Positions 1 to 6,496 are shown, counted from the first letter of the stretch. The stretch is DNA of 11,431 nt from JASLPR01 sp964496475 (GCA_964496475.1 CAZBZS010000061.1:1-11431), one strand, 5' to 3'. Numbers and translations: made by a program. Notes: generated by a model not told the origin, from the letters alone.

Positions 1-264
1 TTCACCGAGCTCAACGACCCCATCGACCAGCGCCACCGCTTCGAGGAGCAGGCGCGCGCCATCGAATCCGGCGACCAGGAGGCCCAGGTCCTCGACGAGG
101 ACTTCCTGCTGGCGATGGAGCACGGAATGCCGCCAACCGGAGGATTGGGGATCGGAATTGACCGGCTGGTAATGCTCATGTCCGGCCAGCGGAACATCCG
201 CGAGGTCATCCTGTTCCCGCAACTGCGCACCCGGAGCCAGCCAAACACCGCCGACTCCGACTAA
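1..264 (+). CDS. lysS: Lysyl-tRNA synthetase, class II, C-terminal end (partial)
   Basis: This is the last 87 residues of class II lysyl-tRNA synthetase, which charges tRNA-Lys with lysine in the cytoplasm. The gene is open at the left edge of the window. The fragment opens with the conserved FTELNDPIDQRHRFEEQ segment, and residues 46-58 hold class II motif 3 (GGLGIGIDRLVM), whose Arg55 contacts ATP. The closing REVILFPQLR is the usual C-terminal signature of LysS. The frame runs without interruption to a TAA stop. serS starts 9 bases downstream on the same strand, so the two tRNA synthetases are probably co-transcribed. The LysS-specific N-terminal OB-fold lies outside the window. Other class II synthetases (AsnRS, AspRS) share motif 3, but the FTELNDP segment is characteristic of LysS. 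Confidence 0.96.
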   Translation, partial: FTELNDPIDQRHRFEEQARAIESGDQEAQVLDEDFLLAMEHGMPPTGGLGIGIDRLVMLMSGQRNIREVILFPQLRTRSQPNTADSD

Positions 265-273
265 CATTCCCCT

Positions 274-1554
274 ATGCTCGCACTCAATCTCATTCGCAAC
301 GAACCCGACCGTGTCCGCGCCGGACTCGCCGCCAAGGGCGAACCCCCCGAGTCTTTGGATGCCATCCTCACACTCGACGAACAACGCCGCACAATCCTCG
401 GCGAACTCGAAGAACTCCGTCACCGGGTCAACGAGCTTTCCCGCCAGATTGGTCCGGCCCCCGACCAGGAGGCCCGGCAGAAACTCATCGCTCAGTCCAA
501 GGAAGCATCCGCCGACATTGGCCCCCTGGAAGCGAGACTCGCCGCCACCGAAACCGACCTCAACGACCTCCTCCTCGGCATCCCCAACCTCCCCCACGAG
601 TCGGTGCCCGCCGGTAAGGACGAGAACAACAACGTCGAAATCCACCGCGTCGGCGACCTCCCTAAATTCGACTTCGAACCGCGCGGCCACGTCGAAATCG
701 CCGTCGATCTGGGCATTCTGGACGTCGAGCGCGCAGGCAAGATATCGGGTTCTGGATTCTGGCTGCACCGCGGACTCGGCGCCAAACTCCAGCGCGTCCT
801 CATCAACTGGATGCTCGACCTGCACACGAGCCGCCACGGCTATACCGAGGTCTACACGCCGGCTCTGGTGCGGTCGGACGCGATGACCGGAACCGGCCAG
901 CTACCGAAATTCGCGACCGACTCCTACCGGGTCGAGCGCGACGATCTCTGGCTTGCGCCCACGGCCGAGGTGCCGGTGACCAACATCCACCGGGATGAGA
1001 TCCTTCCTCCCGGCTCCCTGCCCATCAACTACGCCGCCTACTCACCCTGCTTTCGGCGCGAGTCGGGGGCGGCGGGCACGGAGACGCGGGGACTGCTGCG
1101 AGTCCACCAGTTCGACAAAGTCGAGCTGGTGAAGTTCGTTGAGCCCGAGACTTCCTATGAACAACAACTCATGCTGCTGGCCGACGCCGAGGCGGTCCTG
1201 CAAGAACTCGAGCTTCCCTACCGTGTCATCGAACTCTGCACCGGCGAACTCAGCGGCGCCAACGCCAAATGCTTCGATATCGAGCTCTGGGCTCCCGGCG
1301 CCGGCCGCTGGCTGGAAATCTCGTCCGTCTCCAACTTCGAGGACTACCAGGCCCGCCGCGCCGGCATCCGCTACCGGCCCGAAGAAGGCGCGCGGCCGCG
1401 ATTCGTCCACACCCTCAACGGCTCCGGCGTCGCCCTCCCCCGCCTCACCGTCGCCATCCTCGAAAACTACCAGCAACCCGACGGCTCCGTGACTGTCCCG
1501 AAAGTCCTCCAGGCCCCCCTCGGCGCCACCGTCCTCCAATCGCCCGCATCCTAG
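274..1554 (+). CDS. serS: Seryl-tRNA synthetase, complete
   Basis: This is a cytoplasmic class II synthetase that activates serine and charges tRNA-Ser (and tRNA-Sec where present). Its 426 residues match the usual bacterial length of about 420-430. Residues 1-105 form the N-terminal tRNA-binding arm, with a charged helical stretch (about 28-100) that should fold as the long antiparallel coiled coil. The serine-binding TAE motif is at 230-232 (LAPTAEVPVTN). Motif 2 spans about 256-283, with CFRRESGAAGTETRG and the HQFDKVELVKF strand. Motif 3 is at about 382-398 (NGSGVALPRLTVAILENYQ). The ATG lies 9 bases after the lysS stop with no Shine-Dalgarno-like sequence before it, so initiation probably depends on readthrough from lysS or a weak site. 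The first two thirds of the coding strand is strikingly C-rich, unlike the G-rich coding strands of the genes at 2.3-4.0 kb. Confidence 0.97.
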   Translation: MLALNLIRNEPDRVRAGLAAKGEPPESLDAILTLDEQRRTILGELEELRHRVNELSRQIGPAPDQEARQKLIAQSKEASADIGPLEARLAATETDLNDLLLGIPNLPHESVPAGKDENNNVEIHRVGDLPKFDFEPRGHVEIAVDLGILDVERAGKISGSGFWLHRGLGAKLQRVLINWMLDLHTSRHGYTEVYTPALVRSDAMTGTGQLPKFATDSYRVERDDLWLAPTAEVPVTNIHRDEILPPGSLPINYAAYSPCFRRESGAAGTETRGLLRVHQFDKVELVKFVEPETSYEQQLMLLADAEAVLQELELPYRVIELCTGELSGANAKCFDIELWAPGAGRWLEISSVSNFEDYQARRAGIRYRPEEGARPRFVHTLNGSGVALPRLTVAILENYQQPDGSVTVPKVLQAPLGATVLQSPAS

Positions 1555-1583
1555 CGGCACGTCTGAACGAGAACGCCCAACAA

Positions 1584-1600
1584 AGCTGCCGGAGGCAGTT
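1584..1600 (-). terminator. Small hairpin, possible terminator of the WD40 relic
   Basis: AGCTGCC (1584-1590) and GGCAGTT (1594-1600) pair around a GGA loop, allowing one G-T pair. Read on the - strand, the hairpin is followed by CTTTGTTG, a poor T-tract. It overlaps the stop codon of the WD40 relic. It could also slow transcription leaving serS on the + strand, but no T-run follows there. This is a weak call. Confidence 0.25.
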
Positions 1601-2033
1601 AAGCAGGAATGCCCCAGAGCCAGACCATGCCGCCCCAGCTCCCGCTGTCTAGTAGCTTTCCGTCCGGGCGACACGCCACGCTGTAAACCACGTCGGTGTG
1701 CCCTTCCAACAGGTGAAGTTCCTGGCCGGTCGCCGGGGTCCCAGAGCCTCACCGATCCGTCATCACTCCCGCTCGCCAGCAGCCGTCCATCGCGCTGAAC
1801 GCAATCACGTGCACTGGTCCAGAATGCACCGACAGTGTTCGTAACGGCCGGCCGGTCTCCGGGTTCCATATTTTCAGAACGTTGTCATAGCGGCCGCTGG
1901 ACAACAGCGTTCCGTCGAGACTGAAAGCCACGCTGTCTACCTGCCCCGCATACCCCTCCAGCCGCTTGTGGACGGAACCCACAAATATCCCCCTCCGAAC
2001 ATGCCCTCTGAACCCCGTAAAACGGCATCGCAA
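1599..2033 (-). pseudogene. WD40-repeat protein remnant with two cancelling frameshifts
   Basis: Three WD40 blades can be read on the - strand, but only by changing frame twice. The first blade (from about 1961 leftwards) has GQVDSVAFSLDGTLLSSG and ends LKIWNPETGRPLRTL. The second starts HSGPVHVIAFS, then loses one base near 1791-1796 and continues one frame over as RDGRLLASGSDDGSVRLWDP. One extra base near 1734-1742 restores the first frame, giving the third blade: ATGQELHLLEGHTDVVYSVA, then RPDGKLLDSGSWGG, ending WLWGIPA and a TAA stop at 1599-1601. A working propeller normally needs about seven blades, and no start or other domain is recognisable upstream; the first usable codon is a TTG at 2033. 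I infer a 5'-truncated, frameshifted relic. Two single-base assembly errors could mimic the frameshifts but not the truncation. WD40 domains are protein-interaction scaffolds, so no specific role can be assigned. Confidence 0.8.
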
Positions 2034-2319
2034 ATTCCGTACCCCAAAAATCCGGAAAAACGTTCTAGTAGCTAGTGGGTGACCCCGACGTTACATTAGT
2101 TACCAAAATCAGCCCGCAGTCTACCCGGCCATCCCCCAACTCGCGTCCGCTATTAGAACAAAAACTTGTGGCTGTCACTCGCACCCGCTGCCAGACAAGA
2201 CAGCCTATAGCTGCTTTGGGCTGCGTCCTTGCGCCAGCCATTGAGAATAGACAGGCTGTGTCTGGCCTGTGGCTGTACTCTGCCTGCCTGTGAACCGCAC
2301 CACCAGATTGCACCCGGAC
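2034..2319. other. Gene-free stretch between WD40 relic and aldo/keto-reductase-like gene
   Basis: No convincing coding region is visible on either strand; the open frames here have no recognisable protein similarity. The left part (2040-2170) is noticeably more A/T-rich than the neighbouring genes and contains CTAGTAGCTAG near 2066. The right part holds the bulged inverted repeat at 2191-2265, listed separately. It may include the promoter and leader of the gene starting at 2320, but I could not point to a -35/-10 pair. Confidence 0.5.
2191..2265. repeat. Bulged inverted repeat with a nested stem
   Basis: CCAGACA-aga-CAGCC (2191-2205) is the reverse complement of GGCTGTGTCTGG (2254-2265) apart from a 3-base bulge, giving 12 possible pairs around a 48-base interior. 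Inside it GGCTG (2219-2223) can pair with CAGCC (2235-2239). It lies 55 bases upstream of the ATG at 2320. It may be a structured leader, the ends of a decayed element, or chance. Confidence 0.4.
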
Positions 2320-3108
2320 ATGCCCCAGGTCTGCCGCCTCGGGCTGGCGACGCGCGGGAATTCCCGGCTCTCCAGGGCGGATGTGCACGGCGCCATCGAA
2401 CAGGGAATCAACTATCTGAACTGGTGCGGGCAGCCGGACGGGCTGAGCGGTGCCGTGAGCGAGCTCGGAAACCGGCGCGACGAAGTGGCGGTCGCCGTCC
2501 AACTCCAGGCCCGGGACGGCGACGGGATGAGGAGGCAGGTAGACCGGGCGCTGGCGGGAATGAACACCGACCGGATCGACGTGGTAACGCTTTATTACGT
2601 GGAGAGCGAGGAGGAGTGGGAAGGCATGAGCGGCGGCGGGGGAGCATTGGAGGCGCTGACCGACCTGAAGCGGCAGAGTGTAGTGCGGATGGTGGGATTG
2701 ACCAGTCACCAGCGGAAGCTGTCGGCCGGCTGGGCCGAGACCGGCAAGCTGGATCTGCTGATGCTCCGCTACAACGCCGCCCATCGAGGAGCTGAGACTG
2801 AGGTCTTCCCGGTGACCGAAGAATGGGACATCAGATTCATCGCCTATACCTGCTTGCGTTGGGGGGCACTGATGGAAAAGACGGAGGCCGATCCGCCGGG
2901 ATTCGAGCCGCCACCGGCGCGGGAGTGGTATCGCTACGTGCTGGCCGAGCCGCGAGTCGCCGTGGCGCTGATGGCGCCCAGGGACCGGACGGAACTGGAT
3001 CACGATCTGGACTTGCTGGACGACTGGCGGGGACCGACGGATGCTGAGAGGAAGGCATTGGAAGCTCACGGAGAGCGAGTACACGCCCACGCCGGGGCGT
3101 TCTGGTAA
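2320..3108 (+). CDS. Aldo/keto reductase-fold protein lacking the usual catalytic tetrad
   Basis: The 262-residue protein follows the aldo/keto reductase TIM-barrel order: CRLGLATRGN at the N-terminus, then GINYLNW (29-35), RRDEVAVAVQ (52-61), RIDVVTLYYVES (85-96), VVRMVGLTSHQ, a YNAAHRGAE segment, TCLRWGAL, and VAVALMAP near the C-terminus where the family binds NADP phosphate. By eye, the Asp of G-[IV]-N-x-[FL]-D-T is Asn34, the Lys strand ends in Gln61, the His at the end of the DLxQLH strand is Tyr92/93, and no Tyr stands where YG normally follows. Reductase activity is therefore doubtful. The ATG at 2320 starts right before the conserved region; GTG codons at 2269 and 2290 are in-frame alternatives, and no clear ribosome binding site decides. 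The next gene follows 86 bases later on the same strand and may share its transcript. Substrate unknown. Confidence 0.85.
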   Translation: MPQVCRLGLATRGNSRLSRADVHGAIEQGINYLNWCGQPDGLSGAVSELGNRRDEVAVAVQLQARDGDGMRRQVDRALAGMNTDRIDVVTLYYVESEEEWEGMSGGGGALEALTDLKRQSVVRMVGLTSHQRKLSAGWAETGKLDLLMLRYNAAHRGAETEVFPVTEEWDIRFIAYTCLRWGALMEKTEADPPGFEPPPAREWYRYVLAEPRVAVALMAPRDRTELDHDLDLLDDWRGPTDAERKALEAHGERVHAHAGAFW

Positions 3109-3183
3109 GAAATCCGAGCCAGTCCGAACTTGGAAACGTCAAATAGCTTGCGGACAGCGCGCGGAAGGAGCGTCATCCTGTTT

Positions 3184-3189
3184 TAGAAT
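3184..3189 (+). promoter_or_regulatory. Possible -10 element for a leaderless transcript
   Basis: TAGAAT differs from TATAAT at one position and ends 5 bases before the ATG at 3195. This would place the transcription start on or next to the start codon. The only purine-rich ribosome-binding-like sequence (AAGGAG, 3165-3170) is 24 bases from that ATG, which is too far. No good -35 box is visible at normal spacing, so the call is tentative. Confidence 0.3.
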
Positions 3190-3194
3190 TGGCC

Positions 3195-4031
3195 ATGCGA
3201 TTTGCCTTCAACCCACAGCTCGTCCCCTTCAGCCGCCGCAGCTACATCGAGCAGCTGCGGCGGGCGGTGGAGAACGCGCGGGAGCTTAGCTTCGACATCA
3301 TCGAGCTCTCGCTCACCGGACCGGAGTACGGGCTGGGGCTCGACACGCTGTTCGGGGGCGATTTTTTCGAGGTGATGAAAGCGTCGCCGACCAGCTTTCA
3401 CTTGCATCTGTTCCCGGACTCGGCAACAAGCGAAGAACCGTCGCTCTCGGACGTGCAACCCTATCCGCGCAGCATCGCCCTGCGGCGGACGGTACAGGTG
3501 GTGGAGTTCTTCGAGCGGACGAGTCCGATGGAGATGTATGTGGTACACGCCGGGGCGCGGGAGTCGCACTATGGCCGGCACCTGGCGGCGATGAAGGAAA
3601 GTTTTCGCACGCTGGGGGACCTGTTCCCGGGGCTGCCGATCGCGGTGCAGAACGGCACGGGAGGCGGAGTTCTCGCAGAGCTGGATTTGGTGCTGGCATT
3701 TCTGGACGAAGCGCAGAATGTGCGGTTCTCGCTGCACACCGGGTTCGCCTTTCAGTCGGTGGGGATGCGCCGGCACACCTTCGTGGACCGGCTGGGATAC
3801 ATGCGCCGGTTTGGCGACCGGTTGGCGGAAATCCGCTGGCACAATACGGCCCCCGGAATGCGGCCGAGCGTGCCGCTGCATGTTGAAACGGAGCACGGAC
3901 TGGATCTGGAGGAGGTCGTGGCGCTGGTCGGGAGGAATCCGGGCACGGTGCATCTGATCGAGACAGTGGGGAATCACGCACCGGCACTGGCCCGGGAGCG
4001 GCGAGTGTTGCACAGTGTTCTCTCGGGTTGA
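3195..4031 (+). CDS. Xylose isomerase-like TIM-barrel protein (sugar isomerase/AP endonuclease 2 superfamily)
   Basis: The 278-residue protein has the strand pattern of the xylose isomerase-like TIM-barrel superfamily, which includes sugar epimerases and endonuclease IV. These are metal enzymes that act on sugars or abasic DNA. Visible strand ends are FDIIELSL (33-40), FHLHLFP (68-74), MYVVHAG (114-120), LPIAVQNGTGGG (148-158), VRFSLHTGFAF (176-186), EIRWHNT (212-218), PLHVETEHG (227-235) and TVHLIET (251-257). In many relatives the fourth and fifth of these read LENT and DTGH, with Glu and Asp as metal ligands. Here Gln152 and His181 stand there, so the metal site, if present, is non-standard. 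ATG 3195 is preferred over TTG 3189 because MRFAFNP begins the first strand. The fold call is firm; no substrate can be named. Confidence 0.82.
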   Translation: MRFAFNPQLVPFSRRSYIEQLRRAVENARELSFDIIELSLTGPEYGLGLDTLFGGDFFEVMKASPTSFHLHLFPDSATSEEPSLSDVQPYPRSIALRRTVQVVEFFERTSPMEMYVVHAGARESHYGRHLAAMKESFRTLGDLFPGLPIAVQNGTGGGVLAELDLVLAFLDEAQNVRFSLHTGFAFQSVGMRRHTFVDRLGYMRRFGDRLAEIRWHNTAPGMRPSVPLHVETEHGLDLEEVVALVGRNPGTVHLIETVGNHAPALARERRVLHSVLSG

Positions 4032-4112
4032 AGACGCGGATTCCGAAGGTCTCACTCAGACCTGTTAAGGCGTGGAATCGGGAGTGTCAGCGGTGAGGGA
4101 GCTCAAGCGTCG

Positions 4113-4510
4113 GTGGCGGCGGGGCGGCTCGTCGCGATGGCGCTGGCTCTGGCGCTGGTTGCGCCCGTCGCGGCCGATGGGCATCAGACGGTAGGCAACA
4201 GTCAGTTTTATCCGCAGGCGGGGCCCGGAGACGGGACGGGATACGCGGTGGCGGATGTGGACGGGCGGGGGTGGCTTACGGCCTTCAATTAGGCAGGCGG
4301 TGTCGGCGCACTGGGCTATCCGATCTCGCGCCGCTACGAGTTCGGGGACTTCGTGCGCCAGGCATTTCAGAGGGGCGTATTGCAGTGAGATCCGAACACG
4401 GGCGAGATCACGTTTGCGAATCTGATTGACGAAGTGGGGGACCGCGGAGGGACGGTGGAGGGGTTGCCAATGAGCGAATGGCTGCTGAGCCGGTGGCAGA
4501 TACCGGCATC
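4113..4510 (+). pseudogene. Secreted LGFP-like protein gene broken by two nonsense codons
   Basis: One frame from GTG 4113 (or ATG 4137) reads as a signal peptide (MALALALVAPVAADG) and a mature part: NSQFYPQAGPGDGTGYAVAD, then LTAFN, a TAG (4290-4292), AGGVGALGYPISRRYEFGDF, VRQAFQRGVLQ, a TGA (4386-4388), DPNTGEITFANLIDEV, and finally SEWLLSRWQIP. The GG-x-x-x-LGYPIS core and the AFQ-RG-LQ strand resemble LGFP/FGFP-type repeats of secreted cell-surface proteins known from Chloroflexota and Actinobacteria. TAG sits where Gln is expected and TGA where Trp usually follows LQ; both can arise by a single transition (CAG to TAG, TGG to TGA). No frameshift is needed through the whole stretch, which argues for recent decay. 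The 3' end runs into the convergent gene ending at 4513 without a stop of its own, so the C-terminus is probably lost. The exact start is uncertain. Confidence 0.72.
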
Positions 4511-4512
4511 GA

Positions 4513-5565
4513 TCAAACGTCCTTCAGCGCAACAATCTGTCCAGTTCGCGCGGCAATATCAACCGCTTCCACAAATTCCATATATCGCTGTGCCTCCGCC
4601 CACGAGGGATAGCCATCTCGACCTTCACGAATCGCCTGGACGAACTCCTCCTCGACTCGCCAGCCACCAGCTTCTTTGGGATCGATTTCAATCTCGGTTG
4701 TCTCCCATTCAGGCGCTGTGGCCAGCGACAGCGTGCCCGTTTCCATGCCCGGCGCCATGGAGAAGTGCAGGCTGCCCATAGTGCCGAAAGCCTCGATCAT
4801 CGTAGGCCCCCCACCGCCCGCCACCCCGCTCAGATTAAGACTGAGCTGGGCTCCGTTCTCCAGCTCGCCCAATACGCTGATTGCGTCCGGACGTTCAACC
4901 CTTGCCAGCCGCGATCCGTCCGGCAGCCTCCGTTCGGTGACGAAAGTCGCCTGCCTTGCTTGCACGATCGTCGGGTAGCCAAACCAGCGCCCTGCCACCT
5001 CCATCATTATTCCCAGCTGCTGGGTGTGCAGGCCAGAATATTCCGTGCTTTGCCGCCAGTGCAGCGGAACATCGGGGTCGATGTGGGCCGGAGTCAGACC
5101 CCGCACCATCACGTGCCGCAGTTCACCTAGCACGCCCTCGCTCATAATGCGTATCACCGTTGGCTCCACGTACATCCCGTGCGGTGGTGGGCACACCATG
5201 GTCGTCAGTCCGCTTTCGGCGGCCGCTTCCAACATTGCCCGGCCGTCCGCCGCGTCCATCGCCAATCGAGCCTGGCAGAACACATGTTTCCCCGCCTTCA
5301 ACGCTCCCAGGGAGTACTCGCTGTGTTTGTAAGGCCAGGTGCCGACCAGCACCGCATCGACATCCGGATCGGCGAGGAGCTCCCGCCAGTCCTCGTAAAC
5401 CTTTCCGATGCCCAGCTCGGCGGCCGAGCGCTCACCCGATCCGCGCGAGCGGTTCGCCACGGCCACGAACTCCACCCCGTCAATTTTCTTAAATCCGGGG
5501 GCGTGGCGCAGGCGGACAATCCCGCCGGCGCCGATAAACCCGATGCCGATACGCTCGTCGCCCAT
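4513..5565 (-). CDS. Gfo/Idh/MocA-fold oxidoreductase with QAR in place of EKP
   Basis: This 350-residue protein has an N-terminal Rossmann domain (IGIGFIGAGGIVRLRH, 6-21) and strand VEFVAVANRS, followed by the DPDVDAVLVGTWPYKH segment and the AGKHVFC strand (91-97). These are standard for NAD(P)-dependent dehydrogenases of the Gfo/Idh/MocA family, which oxidise sugars, inositols and similar polyols. The catalytic EKP is replaced by QAR (98-100). The usual D-x-G-x-H pair of the second domain appears as Gln183 and Met187 (QLGIM). Either the chemistry differs or the protein is no longer a classical dehydrogenase. The start is ATG 5565, preceded by GGGAG inside the last codons of the upstream gene and 4 bases past its TAG, so translation is coupled. 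Longer starts would run back into that gene. It ends in TGA against the convergent pseudogene. Confidence 0.9.
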   Translation of the reverse strand: MGDERIGIGFIGAGGIVRLRHAPGFKKIDGVEFVAVANRSRGSGERSAAELGIGKVYEDWRELLADPDVDAVLVGTWPYKHSEYSLGALKAGKHVFCQARLAMDAADGRAMLEAAAESGLTTMVCPPPHGMYVEPTVIRIMSEGVLGELRHVMVRGLTPAHIDPDVPLHWRQSTEYSGLHTQQLGIMMEVAGRWFGYPTIVQARQATFVTERRLPDGSRLARVERPDAISVLGELENGAQLSLNLSGVAGGGGPTMIEAFGTMGSLHFSMAPGMETGTLSLATAPEWETTEIEIDPKEAGGWRVEEEFVQAIREGRDGYPSWAEAQRYMEFVEAVDIAARTGQIVALKDV

Positions 5566-5580
5566 ACCGCTACTCCCGAT
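5563..5580 (-). promoter_or_regulatory. Coupled stop/start junction with ribosome binding site
   Basis: On the - strand the final codons CGG GAG TAG of the upstream dehydrogenase contain GGGAG, placed correctly for the ATG at 5565. Stop and start are separated by only CGGT. This decides the start of the Gfo/Idh-like gene and indicates translational coupling. Confidence 0.75.
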
Positions 5581-6496
5581 GCTCCGCCAGAATCTTGCCA
5601 CTCTCCGATTTCACTTCAACGCCAGCCGCCGCCTCGATCAATTTCAGCACGGACGTGAACGAGTCCCGTCCGAAACCCTGACCTTCCGTCATCGCCATCA
5701 GCGAGTAGGCCGCCGAGGAAACATTCACAGGTACGCTCACACTGGCCGCATGCTGAACTGCCAGCCGGATGTCCTTGTGACCCAGCAGGGTCATGAATCC
5801 AGGACTGAAATCGCGCTCCTCCCACGTACCGGGGATCATTTCGAAGTGCCGCGCCCGTGCTGGCGTGTGATAGAACGCCTCCAGCATCATGTCCAGCTTC
5901 AGGCCCGATTTCACGCCGAGGGTCACCGCCTCGCAAGCGGCGCAGAGAATTGTGATGTTGAGCATGTTGTTCACCAGCTTCAGCGCCGAACCGGTGCCCA
6001 CTTCGCCAGTTTCATAGATAGTGTCACCGCAGCACATCAGTAATTCGCGAGCCTCCTCCAAGTGCGCTGCGTCGCCACCGACTGGAAATCCCAGGTTCCC
6101 CGAGGCCGCGTGAGTTGGCGTCCGCAGCAGCGGGGCATCCAGGGTTCCGATCCCTTTTTCCGCCAGACCCTTCGACAAGTTGCGCATGGTCACCGGATCG
6201 ATCGTCGCGTGCTGGATGAAGATCGACCCCTTGCGAGCCGTTTCCGTGACCCCATCCGTGCCGAAGGCGACCAATTCCACTTCGCGTGGCCCCGGCACCA
6301 CCACCTGGATGAAATCCGCTCCATCGGCCGCATCCGCTGCGGATGACGCCGCCGTGGCCCCTTCTTTTACGATCTCGGCCGCCGCGTCGGCATTCACATC
6401 GAAGACCTTGACCTCAAACCCACCTTTCAACACGTTCCGCACCATTCCAGCGCCCATGATGCCCACACCGATAAAACCGACTTTCTTTCCAGCCAT
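5570..6496 (-). CDS. NAD(P)-dependent oxidoreductase of the 3-hydroxyisobutyrate dehydrogenase family
   Basis: The 308-residue length is normal for beta-hydroxyacid dehydrogenases, which oxidise small 3-hydroxy acids such as 3-hydroxyisobutyrate or tartronate semialdehyde. Residues 6-18 carry the nucleotide-binding signature VGFIGVGIMGAGM, followed by strand FEVKVFDVN. The catalytic Lys173 sits in GTGSALKLVNN (167-177). The usual substrate loop DAPVSGG after the first domain reads DAPLLRTPTHAASGNLGF (120-137), so the family's GG is lost and a different substrate is likely. The start is the second of two tandem ATGs (MAGKK), 7 bases after AAGGA (6504-6508); the first ATG at 6499 or a GTG at 6520 are alternatives. 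It is the first gene of a two-gene unit with the Gfo/Idh-like protein, suggesting both act on one pathway, perhaps for a sugar acid or polyol. Confidence 0.93.
   Translation of the reverse strand: MAGKKVGFIGVGIMGAGMVRNVLKGGFEVKVFDVNADAAAEIVKEGATAASSAADAADGADFIQVVVPGPREVELVAFGTDGVTETARKGSIFIQHATIDPVTMRNLSKGLAEKGIGTLDAPLLRTPTHAASGNLGFPVGGDAAHLEEARELLMCCGDTIYETGEVGTGSALKLVNNMLNITILCAACEAVTLGVKSGLKLDMMLEAFYHTPARARHFEMIPGTWEERDFSPGFMTLLGHKDIRLAVQHAASVSVPVNVSSAAYSLMAMTEGQGFGRDSFTSVLKLIEAAAGVEVKSESGKILAEHRE

Noticed and set aside
2065..3090. Long open frame on the - strand opposite the aldo/keto-reductase-like gene
   Set aside because: Its translation shows no domain pattern, and the + strand protein has clear family motifs; long antisense frames are expected in GC-rich genes.
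3183..4055. 290-codon open frame on the - strand opposite the TIM-barrel gene
   Set aside because: It is rich in Arg/His/Pro/Gln with no recognisable motif, a shadow of the + strand gene.
4290..4388. Stop-codon recoding (TAG or TGA read as amino acids) to explain the LGFP-like frame
   Set aside because: serS, the SDR and the dehydrogenase end in TAG, and the TIM-barrel and Gfo/Idh genes end in TGA at natural C-termini, so both codons are ordinary stops here.
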